Source: GWE2-40-63 sp050179685
Lineage (GTDB): Bacteria; Bacteroidota; Bacteroidia; Bacteroidales; SZUA-534
DNA: 64,000 nt
Direction of reading: 5' to 3'
NCBI GenBank assembly: GCA_050179685.1
Contig: JBFXEW010000023.1
Coordinates: forward strand, 22,629-86,628
Notes under the pieces: model-generated
The model's input: the letters and a program-made list of their open reading frames with translations, nothing else
The model's database searches: none
Told to the model about the DNA's origin: nothing
Shown here: piece by piece, positions 1 through 9,257 of the stretch
How the letters are laid out: every line of letters starts with the position of its first letter
How positions within the stretch are numbered: position 1 is the first letter of the stretch
Made by a program: the position numbers and the translations under genes

Positions 1-1129
1 GCAAGTGTAACTTTCCCTGTTCAAGCTTATACCAATCTTCAGTGGGTGTGCGCAACATATTCCATTCATAGGCCATATTTTTTGCTTCAAATCCGTCAAC
101 GGCTGACTTAGCATTAAGTTTCATTGGAGGCAGTTTGGGAGCAGGCATTTCACTTTCAACAATTCCTTTGCCCGGGTTAAATACGGGCCAGCCATCTTCA
201 AAAACCAGGGGGACCAAAAAGGTTTCGCGACCCAACAAAACCTGTTGGTTTACAGGGCGTGTTGCTAATAGAACTGCCCACCATTCCTTGTTTTGGGTCT
301 GCACCAAATCGGCGTGACCCACAGCAGCTATCGGATAATCTTTTCCCAAATGCCGGTGGGTTAAAACCGGATTTATTAGCGAAGGTGTATAGGTTCCCAT
401 CAGCGAATCGCTTTCGAAAACCGTAATGGCATGATGAATGCTGGTTCCTCCTTCGGCAATCATCAACATATAACGACCATTTATCTTATAAATATGTGGT
501 GCTTCGCCCCAAACCGCATTGGTAGCATGTCCAAATGTCATTTGAACCGGCTGGTCCAGTAATTTCCCTGTGGCCATATCAATTTTTTGAATAAATGCAC
601 CGTTTTGTCCCGGCCAGGCACGGTAGCCATGCAGATTATGCCCGCCAATATAATAAGCGCTGCCGTCGTCGTCCCAGAACAAGGTAGGATCAATACCCGG
701 AGCATCTTTAACCCAAATAGGATCGGACCAGGGACCTGCAGGATTGGAAGCAGTAACATAAAAGTTTCCTCCACAGCCTACACAGGTGGTAACCATATAA
801 AAGGTATCGTTATGATGTCGTAAGGTTGGCGCGAAAATACCCCTTGACGGCTCAAGACCATCGGGTAAGTTCAATTGAGATGGTCGATCGAGTACATGGC
901 CAATTTGTTCCCAATGAACCAAATCGGTACTGTGAAAAATGGGAACTCCCGGAAAATACTCAAAGCTGGAATGTACCAGATAATAATCGTTTCCTACCCT
1001 ACAAATACTGGGATCGGGATAAAAACCGGAAAGAATCGGGTTTTTAAAAGACTCCGGTTCCTGAGCCTTTGCACCAATGGCAAAACAGATTGATGCCAGA
1101 AGCGTAAGTTTAAACAGAAGGTGTTTCAT
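1..1129 (-). CDS. GH43 beta-xylosidase/arabinofuranosidase-like, C-terminus cut by window edge
   Basis: Translating the minus strand from the ATG at 1129 gives an open frame to the window edge (376 codons, no stop). It begins with a signal peptide of about 22 residues ending in AKA, so it should be exported to the periplasm. The GH43 five-bladed propeller signature follows: FYPDPS (catalytic base Asp39), then RVGNDYYLVHSSFEYFPG and HSTDLVHWEQIG, later GIDPTLFWDDDG (second Asp) and WGEAPHIY (acid Glu). This arrangement is typical of long GH43 beta-xylosidases that carry a C-terminal beta-sandwich, which would lie outside the window. The family removes xylose or arabinose from xylan oligomers. 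It sits tail-to-head downstream of the hybrid regulator on the same strand, 55 bases away, so the two may be cotranscribed. Exact specificity cannot be read from sequence. Confidence 0.9.
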   Translation of the reverse strand, partial: MKHLLFKLTLLASICFAIGAKAQEPESFKNPILSGFYPDPSICRVGNDYYLVHSSFEYFPGVPIFHSTDLVHWEQIGHVLDRPSQLNLPDGLEPSRGIFAPTLRHHNDTFYMVTTCVGCGGNFYVTASNPAGPWSDPIWVKDAPGIDPTLFWDDDGSAYYIGGHNLHGYRAWPGQNGAFIQKIDMATGKLLDQPVQMTFGHATNAVWGEAPHIYKINGRYMLMIAEGGTSIHHAITVFESDSLMGTYTPSLINPVLTHRHLGKDYPIAAVGHADLVQTQNKEWWAVLLATRPVNQQVLLGRETFLVPLVFEDGWPVFNPGKGIVESEMPAPKLPPMKLNAKSAVDGFEAKNMAYEWNMLRTPTEDWYKLEQGKLHL

Positions 1130-1183
1130 CGTAAAAAAAATAATGGATATACTTAGCAGAAAAGGTTTTCAATACCTAAAGAA

Positions 1184-4100
1184 TTAGATTTTGTCGTTCG
1201 TATTTATATGCTCGTTTAAATAATCGGTAGGAGTTTTACCAAACTGTTTGCTAAAACATTTGCTAAAGTATTTTGCATCGGCAAAGCCAACCAGGTAAGC
1301 CACCTCGTTAACCGGAAGTTTTTCTTTCTGGAAAATTAATGCCGCTTTATTCAGGCGGTGCCTACGCACAAAATCGACCAGTGAATTATTGGTTAAAGCT
1401 TTTATCTTTTTAAGTACCGCTGAATGGCTCATGCCCATTTGTTCCACCATTTCGCTTACATCGAAATCCGGATTGGTAATATTGTCTTCAATAATGTTTA
1501 TTAGTTTTGAAAGAAACCGTTCATCGATTGAAGTGATAGCAATATCGCGTGGTTTTAGCATTATTTTCTTGCTGTATAAATCGATCAAATGCTTGCGTGT
1601 TGCCATTAATTGAGCCACCTGAGCTTCGAGCACATGCAGCGAAAAAGGTTTGCTGATGTATCGATCGGCTCCCATTTCGTAACCCTGAATAATGTTATCG
1701 TCGCCGGCTTTGGCTGTTAGCAGAATAACCGGAATATGACTGGTTTCGATGGTGTTTTTAACCAAATTGCAAAGCTCATTCCCATCGATTCCCGGCATCA
1801 TTACATCTGATAAAACCAATTGCGGCTGAATCTTTTGTATCAATTGCCAGGCTTCTTTTCCGTTGATAGCTGTAACTACATGGTATCGTTTACTAAAATG
1901 GTTTTTCAAGAAATTAAGCATATCTACATCGTCGTCGGCCAATAAAAGCACATCGGCATCGGAATCTTCTGATACCGGTTCCATTTCATCTTCAATGGGT
2001 TCATTTAGCGCATTCAGTGTCTCGTAAATGGCTTTGGGCGGACGGGCCGAAACACTCTGATCTTTTATTTGCTTGGCAGCTATATGCACATTTCCTAGGG
2101 GCAGAAAAACCTGAATGGTGGTACCTTTCCCCTCCTGACTTGTAGCTTTTACTTTTCCGCTGTGAAGTTCCACGTATTCTTTAACAATAGAAAGACCTAT
2201 ACCCGAGCCGGCCTGTTCGGTGGTTGTACTGTTTGAACTTTGGTAGAAACGATGGAAAATATGATTCAATTCTTTTGCCGGAATACCAATGCCATTATCA
2301 ATAACATCGAGTTGTAACCAACTTTCGATGCCTTTATTGTTTTTAATTGCTTGTGCCAAACCCAAACTACGTGCAGTAACTTTTGTCATACGCACCTTAA
2401 TTTTACCATTTATCCGGGTGTATTTAAAGGCATTCGACAAAAGATTGTAGAGTGCTGTAGTTATCATTTCTTTATCGATCCACAGTTCCTGCGATTCACT
2501 AATTTCGTCCGATTCAAAAGTCAGGCTAATCGCTTTTCGTTTCGACTGGTTTTCGAAATAACCCAGAATATCCTTAACATAAGTGGTACAGTTAACCACT
2601 TCGAAACGAGGCTCCAGAATTCCGATATCAATTTTTCGTAATTGTAACAATTGATTGGTTAATGAAAGTAAACGTGATACATTTTTCTTAACCAGAGTCA
2701 GGCTGCTTCGCGATTCGTTGTCGAGAGTTCCCTGTTGAATTACCCGTTCGAGCGGAGTATAAATAAGGGTTAAAGGCGTACGAATCTCGTGCGAAATATT
2801 GGTGAAGAAACGCATCTTTGATTCCGTAATTTCAGCCAGCTTTTTCTTTTCCAGTGCTTCAATCTTAAGTTTTGTTTTTTCGGTAGCAGCAATGAGCGAA
2901 TATTTTCGGAAAAAGAATAAAAGTATCAGGATGGCGAAAAAGTAAATGCTATAGAAAAATGGCGTTCGCCAGAAGGGAGGTAAAACCGTAATTTTAATTT
3001 GTGCAATCTGGTCGTTCCAAACGCCGTCGTTATTGGTTGCTTTAACCTGAAATATATAATCGCCCTCAAAAATGTTGGTATAGGTTGCCGAATGCTCGTT
3101 GGCTTCGGTAAATCGCCATTCGTTGTTAAAACCCAACAGGCGATACATGTAGCGCACATTGGCTGTATTTGAAAAGTGCATGCCCGAAAACTCAAACGAA
3201 AACTCTTTGTGCTTATGATTTAATACAATTTGTTCGGTACCTGAAATGTCTTCGGTAAGAAGCACTTTATTTAAAATCTTCTGATTGGGTTTTACATCGG
3301 TATCAAATACCTTAAAAACAGTAATGGTAACATCGGAAAGATGTGGGTTCTGTTTAATTTCGGCTGGTTTAAAAGCGCTTATTCCGTTTACCCCGCCAAA
3401 AAACAATTCGCCCGAAGCTTTCTTGTAAAAACCATTGGTGTGGAACTCGTTGGCTTGTAAACCATCGTTGGCGTTGTAGTTAGTAAACGTTTGGGTAACC
3501 GGATCAAACTTAGACAAGCCATCCATAGTGCTAATCCACAGGTAGCCTTCGTTATCTTCCAATATTCCGCATATCACATTGTTGGGCAAGCCATCGGAAT
3601 CGAAAAACGATTGAAACTTAAGTTTTCCCTGATAAATAATTTCATTGGGTGTTTTTCCTTCCGGAATAATAGCTTTGTTTAATCCGTTGCTGGTTCCCAG
3701 CCACAGGTTTCCGTTTTTGTCCTCGAGCATACAGTTTATTTCATTATTACTGATGCTCAGAGAATCACCTTCGACAAATACATAATGGACAAAACCCGAT
3801 TGCCCTGCATTTAGTACATTGAGCGGAGCAATATTAATACCACCACCTTTGGTTCCAATCCACAGGTTATTATGGGAATCGTCGGTAAGCGAAACTACTA
3901 TATCGCTGCTTATAGTCTGGAAATTGGCACTCGAAGTATTAAAACTCTGCACGGTGTTTTGCTCCCGATTAATTCTTCCCAGTCCATTTCCCCAGGTACC
4001 ATACCAAAGCTGTCCTTTACGATCCTGATGAATGGCAAACACAAAACCAGCTGTTGGAATTCCTGTAATGTTACGATTTTTATCAACCTTTACAATACTG

Positions 4101-5440
4101 TTTATTCCCATGCCAATCCACAGATTCTGACGGTCATCCATCAGTAAGGCTATAATTTCGTTGGTGGGCATATTGCTCATCACCGAAATATTGTTGATGT
4201 TTTCAAAGGTAAACGTGCCATTGGGTAAGGCTTCAATTTTATTAATTCCATTAAAGGCGGTTCCAATCCAGAGGGTATTTTTTTTATCACCGGTAATGGC
4301 GGTAACCTGTTGATTCTGATGATTATTTCTGTTAAACGTTTCAATCTCGATGTGATTGAAACGTTTACGATACAAATCGAGGGTATTGCATCCCCTGCTT
4401 TCTGTTCCTATCCAAAGCACTCCGGTATTATCAATTAATAACGAATTGATTACATTATCGCTGATAAACCCTTTGCTGTCTTTATTGCTCTGAAAATACT
4501 GCAATTTTCCCTGACTGTCTATTTTAAACAAACCGCCACCGCGGGTTCCGCCCCATATATTATTATTAGGGTCGATAAGCATTTGGTTCACCCAATTTAC
4601 TTTCAACTGTCGGTGTTCGGGCTGAGCAATATCGTAATAGGTTATGGTAGCTTGTGCACCGCTTGAGTCAATTATAGCAATGCCTTCCGATGAGCCAATG
4701 TATATTTTACCCTGATTATCTTTTAAAATGGTGTTCACTTTAGCAGCATTGATTCCTGCCAAATCAATCTCAGTAAAAGTATTATTTTCTTCGTCGAACT
4801 TAAAAACACCGTCTTCGGTTCCAATCAGAAAGCTATGCGACGATTCCCTGTAGATAGATACAACAGAAATCATTTGTTTGGTAGCCGGCTGAAAGGTTCC
4901 CCGTGAATTATTGAAGATTGAATTCAGGGAAACGTTTTTAAAACTGTAGTTATGTGAACCATTTTGTGCTTTTCCGCGAAAAAGCCCGGCAGTCGATCCA
5001 ATCCATAAGGTGCTGTCGGAATCAACAAAAATGGCATTCACCGAACTGTGTTTGGGAATTCCTTTAATTCGCAGAAAACTGTTGTTTGAATAAATGTATT
5101 TATTCAATCCGCCACCCCGGGCACCAATTAATAAGTCGTTGTTGTAATCGAGTTGGAGCTGAATAATTTCGTTCGATTGCAGGGAATTGGTATCAGCCGG
5201 ATTGTACTTAAACGATACAAAACGATAACCATCGTATCTATTGAGCCCATACTTGGTTCCCATCCAGATAAATCCCTGATGATCCTGTAAAAGACTTAAA
5301 ACCGACGATTGTGAAAGGCCCTGTTCTTTTGAAATAGAATTGAATAAATAATCGGAAAATACACAGCGTTCCTGAGCTTTCAGATCAGTAACTACAGAAA
5401 TAAAGAGCAGCAATAAATAAAATGTACCCCTTTTGATCAT
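1184..5440 (-). CDS. Hybrid two-component system sensor histidine kinase/response regulator (HTCS)
   Basis: A 1418-residue one-chain signalling protein controlling the xylan locus. Domains in order: signal peptide (1-22); periplasmic two-component propeller repeats to about 745, with recurring WIGT/LWIG motifs; a Y_Y_Y domain (about 755-820); one membrane helix (about 822-845); HisKA with phosphoacceptor His884 in NISHEIRTPL; HATPase with NLLSNAFKYT and GSGIGLSIVKEY; a receiver domain with Asp1212 in LVLSDVMMPG and the Lys of YISKPF; and an AraC-type DNA-binding domain at the C-terminus (VAYLVGFADAKYFSKCF). Length and order match the HTCS family, in which the periplasmic propeller binds an oligosaccharide and the AraC domain activates the linked polysaccharide locus. 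It is divergent from the LacI-type regulator, with 133 bases between them. The inferred ligand is a xylo- or aldouronate-oligosaccharide. Confidence 0.96.
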   Translation of the reverse strand: MIKRGTFYLLLLFISVVTDLKAQERCVFSDYLFNSISKEQGLSQSSVLSLLQDHQGFIWMGTKYGLNRYDGYRFVSFKYNPADTNSLQSNEIIQLQLDYNNDLLIGARGGGLNKYIYSNNSFLRIKGIPKHSSVNAIFVDSDSTLWIGSTAGLFRGKAQNGSHNYSFKNVSLNSIFNNSRGTFQPATKQMISVVSIYRESSHSFLIGTEDGVFKFDEENNTFTEIDLAGINAAKVNTILKDNQGKIYIGSSEGIAIIDSSGAQATITYYDIAQPEHRQLKVNWVNQMLIDPNNNIWGGTRGGGLFKIDSQGKLQYFQSNKDSKGFISDNVINSLLIDNTGVLWIGTESRGCNTLDLYRKRFNHIEIETFNRNNHQNQQVTAITGDKKNTLWIGTAFNGINKIEALPNGTFTFENINNISVMSNMPTNEIIALLMDDRQNLWIGMGINSIVKVDKNRNITGIPTAGFVFAIHQDRKGQLWYGTWGNGLGRINREQNTVQSFNTSSANFQTISSDIVVSLTDDSHNNLWIGTKGGGINIAPLNVLNAGQSGFVHYVFVEGDSLSISNNEINCMLEDKNGNLWLGTSNGLNKAIIPEGKTPNEIIYQGKLKFQSFFDSDGLPNNVICGILEDNEGYLWISTMDGLSKFDPVTQTFTNYNANDGLQANEFHTNGFYKKASGELFFGGVNGISAFKPAEIKQNPHLSDVTITVFKVFDTDVKPNQKILNKVLLTEDISGTEQIVLNHKHKEFSFEFSGMHFSNTANVRYMYRLLGFNNEWRFTEANEHSATYTNIFEGDYIFQVKATNNDGVWNDQIAQIKITVLPPFWRTPFFYSIYFFAILILLFFFRKYSLIAATEKTKLKIEALEKKKLAEITESKMRFFTNISHEIRTPLTLIYTPLERVIQQGTLDNESRSSLTLVKKNVSRLLSLTNQLLQLRKIDIGILEPRFEVVNCTTYVKDILGYFENQSKRKAISLTFESDEISESQELWIDKEMITTALYNLLSNAFKYTRINGKIKVRMTKVTARSLGLAQAIKNNKGIESWLQLDVIDNGIGIPAKELNHIFHRFYQSSNSTTTEQAGSGIGLSIVKEYVELHSGKVKATSQEGKGTTIQVFLPLGNVHIAAKQIKDQSVSARPPKAIYETLNALNEPIEDEMEPVSEDSDADVLLLADDDVDMLNFLKNHFSKRYHVVTAINGKEAWQLIQKIQPQLVLSDVMMPGIDGNELCNLVKNTIETSHIPVILLTAKAGDDNIIQGYEMGADRYISKPFSLHVLEAQVAQLMATRKHLIDLYSKKIMLKPRDIAITSIDERFLSKLINIIEDNITNPDFDVSEMVEQMGMSHSAVLKKIKALTNNSLVDFVRRHRLNKAALIFQKEKLPVNEVAYLVGFADAKYFSKCFSKQFGKTPTDYLNEHINTNDKI

Positions 5441-5501
5441 GATGGTTATTAAGATAGTTCAAACAGCATTAAAGATACAAATTTAATTTTTTTAGATTAA
5501 A

Positions 5502-5517
5502 TTGCAACCGATTGCAG
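5502..5517. promoter_or_regulatory. Probable LacI-family operator
   Basis: The 16 bases fit TTGCAANCGNTTGCAA with one mismatch (last base G). The central CG and two TTGCAA half-sites are the classic layout for LacI/GalR dimers. It lies between the divergent HTCS and LacI genes, just upstream of the lacI promoter, so autoregulation and effects on both directions are expected. A further ATTGCA follows at 5523. No second good copy was found near the other operons. Confidence 0.6.
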
Positions 5518-5536
5518 ATGTAATTGCAATAATTAT

Positions 5537-5544
5537 TATTTTTG
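5537..5544 (+). promoter_or_regulatory. Candidate -7 box for the lacI-GH67 operon
   Basis: TATTTTTG matches the Bacteroidota -7 consensus TAnnTTTG, 29 bases before the start codon. A TTG at 5512-5514 is 22 bases upstream, slightly longer than the usual spacing, and overlaps the operator, as expected for repression. Confidence 0.4.
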
Positions 5545-5573
5545 TTCGCACTTTATACTAAGAATTAAGCTGA

Positions 5574-6605
5574 TTGAAAAAGGAACTTACCATATACGAT
5601 ATTGCCAAAGCGCTTAATCTGTCGGCTTCTACCGTAAGCAGAGCCCTTAACGAAAATAAGGCCATCAATAAAAATACACGCGAACGCGTATTGCAATTTG
5701 CCAACGAAAACAATTACCAGTCGAATACTTTTGCGGCCAACCTGCGGCAGAAAGAAACCCATACCATTGGGGTAATTGTGCCAAAAATCGATAGTAAGTT
5801 TGTTTCCACTTGCCTGGCCGGAGCCGAAAAAGTTGCTTCGGAAAAAGGTTACAACCTGCTTATCAGTCAATCGCTCGAAGATCTCAAGCGTGAAGTATCC
5901 ATTGCCAAAACTTTTTTTCGCAAGCGGGTCGATGGCATTATGGTATCGTTAACTGCACATACCTGCGATATTTCGCACTTTGCCCCTTTTATTTCAAAAG
6001 GGATTCCTGTCGTATTTTTCGATCGTACGCCGGAACATACCGATTCGGCTTCGTTTATCATCGACAATTACGATGCAGCTTACAAAGCCAGCCAGCATCT
6101 GTTGAGTCAGGGTTGTAAATGCCTTATTCACCTCACACTCGATGCGGAAAGCCAGGTTTATCAGCAACGGAAAAGTGGTTTTGTTCAGGCTTTGCGCGAT
6201 GCACAAAGTACAAACTGTGGCGAAACCCTCTATTTAAAAAATCTCGATTTGGAAGCAGGTAAAGAAATTGCCGCGCTTATTGCACAAAAAAATCCTCGTC
6301 CCGACGGTATTTTTGCAGCCAACGATCAAACCGCAGTCGGCTGTATGCTCGCCTTCCGGCAAATGGGAATCCGCGTTCCCGACGACATTGCCATAGTGGG
6401 TTTTAACAACGATTTGGTGTGCGAAATTGTAAACCCGGGACTTACTTCAATTAATTATCCGGCATTTGATTTGGGAGCTATGGCGGCCAATCAGCTTATA
6501 GAGCACATTTTGGGGAATAGTAACCTGAATACCACCAATAAAACGGTATTGAAATCCGACATAATTGTTCGGGCTTCCTCACTCAAAAACAAAAAACAAA
6601 ATTAA
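5574..6605 (+). CDS. LacI-family transcriptional regulator
   Basis: A 343-residue DNA-binding repressor. The N-terminal helix-turn-helix is clear (TIYDIAKALNLSASTVSRAL, residues 5-24), followed by the hinge (RQKETHTIGVIVP) and a periplasmic-binding-protein-like ligand domain with typical GIPVVFFDR, DGIFAANDQTAVG and VPDDIAIVGFNND motifs. The start appears to be TTG at 5574: it puts the HTH at the normal place and no ATG lies in frame upstream of the HTH. The next gene, GH67, begins 4 bases after the stop, so the regulator heads the operon. With the operator upstream it probably represses itself and the uronate genes, released by a uronic acid or xylose-derived ligand; the ligand is inferred from context only. 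Confidence 0.93.
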   Translation: MKKELTIYDIAKALNLSASTVSRALNENKAINKNTRERVLQFANENNYQSNTFAANLRQKETHTIGVIVPKIDSKFVSTCLAGAEKVASEKGYNLLISQSLEDLKREVSIAKTFFRKRVDGIMVSLTAHTCDISHFAPFISKGIPVVFFDRTPEHTDSASFIIDNYDAAYKASQHLLSQGCKCLIHLTLDAESQVYQQRKSGFVQALRDAQSTNCGETLYLKNLDLEAGKEIAALIAQKNPRPDGIFAANDQTAVGCMLAFRQMGIRVPDDIAIVGFNNDLVCEIVNPGLTSINYPAFDLGAMAANQLIEHILGNSNLNTTNKTVLKSDIIVRASSLKNKKQN

Positions 6606-6609
6606 GTCT

Positions 6610-8763
6610 ATGAAAACAACTGTTTTATTCATATTACTCGCTTTCTTTTCGATAAGTTTGTCGCTTAAAGCCGAAAACGGCTACGACCTTTGGCTCAGGT
6701 ATGCCCCTATTTCAAATACTAAACTGGTTCAGGATTATCAAAAAACACTTGGCCAGATTGCTGTACCCGGTAATTCCCAAACCCAACAAATTATTCGGGA
6801 TGAATTGCAAAGGGCATTACCGCAAATGCTCAATTTTATGCCTACCATAAAAAGTACCTCAAACGATGAGGCCACTTTATGGATTGCCAAATTAAACGAA
6901 TTGCCTGATAGTTACACAAGCTCAGCCCTGGCTTCGGCCGATGCATTGGGCAACGAAGGTTATCAGTTGTATCAACTTCGCAAAGGAAAACTGCTTATTA
7001 CTGCGAATACCGATGTCGGACTGCTGTACGGAACTTTCCATTTATTAAGGCAGCTGCAACAGCAGCTACCCATAAATCAGGTGACGGGTATTCAAACACC
7101 CCGACTCGACTTGCGGATGCTCAACCACTGGGATAATCTGGACCGCACTATAGAACGCGGTTATGCCGGATTCTCAATCTGGGACTGGCACAAATTACCC
7201 GATTATGCCGATCCGCGTTATACCGATTATGCGCGGGCCAATGCATCGATAGGTATAAATGGTACCGTGGTAACCAACGTAAATGCAAACGCATTGGTTT
7301 TAAGCACACCTTATATCGAAAAACTTACAAGCCTGGCCAATATTTTGCGCCCATACGGAATAAAAGTCTATTTAACTGCACGTTTCAGTGCGCCGGTTGA
7401 GCAAGGTGGCTTACTGACTGCCGATCCATTGAACGCCGAAGTGCAACAATGGTGGCAAAATAAAGCCCGTGAAATTTATGCACTCATCCCCGATTTTGGT
7501 GGTTTTCTGGTAAAAGCCAACAGCGAAGGACAACCAGGACCGCAGGATTACCAACGCACCCATGCCCAGGGAGCGAACCTGTTGGCCGATGCCGTGGCTC
7601 CTTACGGAGGCATTGTTATCTGGAGGGCCTTTGTGTACAGCCACGAAGTTCCCGACGACCGGCACAAACAGGCTAATAACGAGTTCCTTCCGCTCGATGG
7701 CAAGTTCCGCGACAATGTTATGGTTCAGGTAAAAAACGGCGCCATCGATTTTCAGCCCCGTGAACCCTTTCATCCTTTATTTGGTGCCATGAGGCAAACC
7801 CCTTTGATGATGGAATTCCAAATTACCCAGGAATACACCGGTTGCGCCACGCATCTGTTTTACCAGGCTCCCCTTTACAAAGAAACACTCGACAGCGATA
7901 CCTGGTGCATGGGCAAAGGCTCAAGCGTTGCAAAAGTTCTTGATGGCAGCCTATATAAAAACAAACTCACCGGAATGGCTGGTGTTTCGAATATAGGAAA
8001 CGATTTTAACTGGACCGGACATCCTTTTGCCCAGTCCAATTGGTATGCTTACGGGCGTTTAGCCTGGGATTACCAGCTTAGTGCTGAAGAAATAGCCAAA
8101 GAGTGGCTTAGCATGACCTTTAATACCGAACCTGGCTTTGTAGAGCCCATGGTAAAACTGATGATAAATTCACGCGAAATACTGGTTAATTACATGACTC
8201 CTTTGGGTTTGCACCACATCATGGCGCGTAACCATCACTACGGTCCGGGCCCCTGGGTTACCGGAGGACGTCCCGATTGGACCTCGCTGTATTACCATCG
8301 TGCCGACCAACAGGGCATAGGATTCGACAGAACCCAAACAGGAAGCAATGCACTGGCACAGTATTTTCCTGAAGTTGCTGAACAATTTGGTCATCGCGAA
8401 ACTTGTCCCGAGGAATACCTGCTATGGTTTCACCGGGTTGGTTGGAACGAGACTTTAGCATCAGGCAGAACACTCTGGGACGAATTGTGCTATCGCTACT
8501 ATTCCGGTGCAGCGGCGGTTGAGCAGATGCAAGAACAATGGAGCAAACAAGCAGCATTTGTCGACAAGGAACGTTTTACCCACGTAGCAGAACTATTAAA
8601 AATACAGGCTAAGGAAGCCATTTGGTGGCGCGATGCCTGTGTATTGTATTTTCAGCAATTTGCAGGTCAACCCATTCCTGAAGGATACGACCAGCCTACG
8701 CATACACTGGAACATTACATGAATATTGAGCACCGTTTTGTGCCGGGAATTAAAAACGAATAA
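6610..8763 (+). CDS. GH67 alpha-glucuronidase
   Basis: Releases (4-O-methyl)glucuronic acid from the non-reducing-end xylose of xylo-oligosaccharides. The 717-residue length and sequence fit GH67. The start is ATG 6610, which gives a clean signal peptide (MKTTVLFILLAFFSISLSLKA); a longer frame would overlap lacI and bury it. The catalytic set can be placed by spacing against characterised members: acid Glu306 in KANSEGQPGPQD, and Asp380 (GAIDFQPREPFHP) and Glu408 (FQITQEYTG) as the base pair, 74 and 28 residues apart as in the family. Some GH67 enzymes are cytoplasmic; this one should act in the periplasm. It follows lacI by 4 bases, and uronate catabolic genes lie downstream, so release and use of the uronic acid are regulated together. 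Confidence 0.95.
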   Translation: MKTTVLFILLAFFSISLSLKAENGYDLWLRYAPISNTKLVQDYQKTLGQIAVPGNSQTQQIIRDELQRALPQMLNFMPTIKSTSNDEATLWIAKLNELPDSYTSSALASADALGNEGYQLYQLRKGKLLITANTDVGLLYGTFHLLRQLQQQLPINQVTGIQTPRLDLRMLNHWDNLDRTIERGYAGFSIWDWHKLPDYADPRYTDYARANASIGINGTVVTNVNANALVLSTPYIEKLTSLANILRPYGIKVYLTARFSAPVEQGGLLTADPLNAEVQQWWQNKAREIYALIPDFGGFLVKANSEGQPGPQDYQRTHAQGANLLADAVAPYGGIVIWRAFVYSHEVPDDRHKQANNEFLPLDGKFRDNVMVQVKNGAIDFQPREPFHPLFGAMRQTPLMMEFQITQEYTGCATHLFYQAPLYKETLDSDTWCMGKGSSVAKVLDGSLYKNKLTGMAGVSNIGNDFNWTGHPFAQSNWYAYGRLAWDYQLSAEEIAKEWLSMTFNTEPGFVEPMVKLMINSREILVNYMTPLGLHHIMARNHHYGPGPWVTGGRPDWTSLYYHRADQQGIGFDRTQTGSNALAQYFPEVAEQFGHRETCPEEYLLWFHRVGWNETLASGRTLWDELCYRYYSGAAAVEQMQEQWSKQAAFVDKERFTHVAELLKIQAKEAIWWRDACVLYFQQFAGQPIPEGYDQPTHTLEHYMNIEHRFVPGIKNE

Positions 8764-9257
8764 GCGCTTTGCTATCCGCAAACATAAACATCAGCTGGAA
8801 TGAAATGGAAGTCCCTTAATTTTAATGCCTGGCCTCAGTACAACCAGTCATCCAACACACTGCTTTTAATGTTGCGCATCCCTGGTTTCAGAGTTCTGCA
8901 TCTTCGCGTTCAGAGTTCTGCATCTTCGCGCTCAGAGTTCTGCATCTTCGCGCTCAGAGTTCTGCATCTCCAAACATGGATTCCAGCATTACCATATTCA
9001 GGCAGCAGGAATTCGCTGTTAAAATCGGCCCCAAGCCTTATACCAGACCGGCTGAGTAGCTTTGCAAATCGCTGCATCAGCCATTTCAACGTATTCCAGC
9101 CAACTGGCTTGGTTAAGCGGTTTTCATGCTCCGCCACCGCAGATGAACCTGTGCTGTTCCATCGGAGCAAATATCAACCGGAGCAGATTATGGGGGTGAT
9201 TTTAACTAACCAAACGATAGGAAATTTATCATAAACAAACTATAAAAAAAGAACTTC
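8764..9257. other. 494-base gap between GH67 and the SDR gene
   Basis: It contains a 22-bp tandem repeat (listed separately) and no convincing gene. Open frames of 144 codons (plus) and 86 codons (minus) cross it, but both read through the tandem repeat, are proline/serine/cysteine-rich or unrecognisable, and show no domain. An AT-rich run just before 9258 may hold the SDR ribosome site (AAAAAAAGAAC). The gap splits an otherwise tightly packed operon. Confidence 0.6.
8889..8969. repeat. 22-bp direct tandem repeat, four copies
   Basis: CAGAGTTCTGCATCT begins at 8889, 8911, 8933 and 8955, exactly 22 bases apart. The copies are separated by TCGCGTT or TCGCGCT. Copies differ at only one spacer position, which suggests recent expansion. 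Function unknown. Confidence 0.9.

Noticed and set aside
8800..9234. 144-codon ORF between GH67 and the SDR gene
   Set aside because: It runs through the 22-bp tandem repeat and has no domain or signal; composition is not coding-like.
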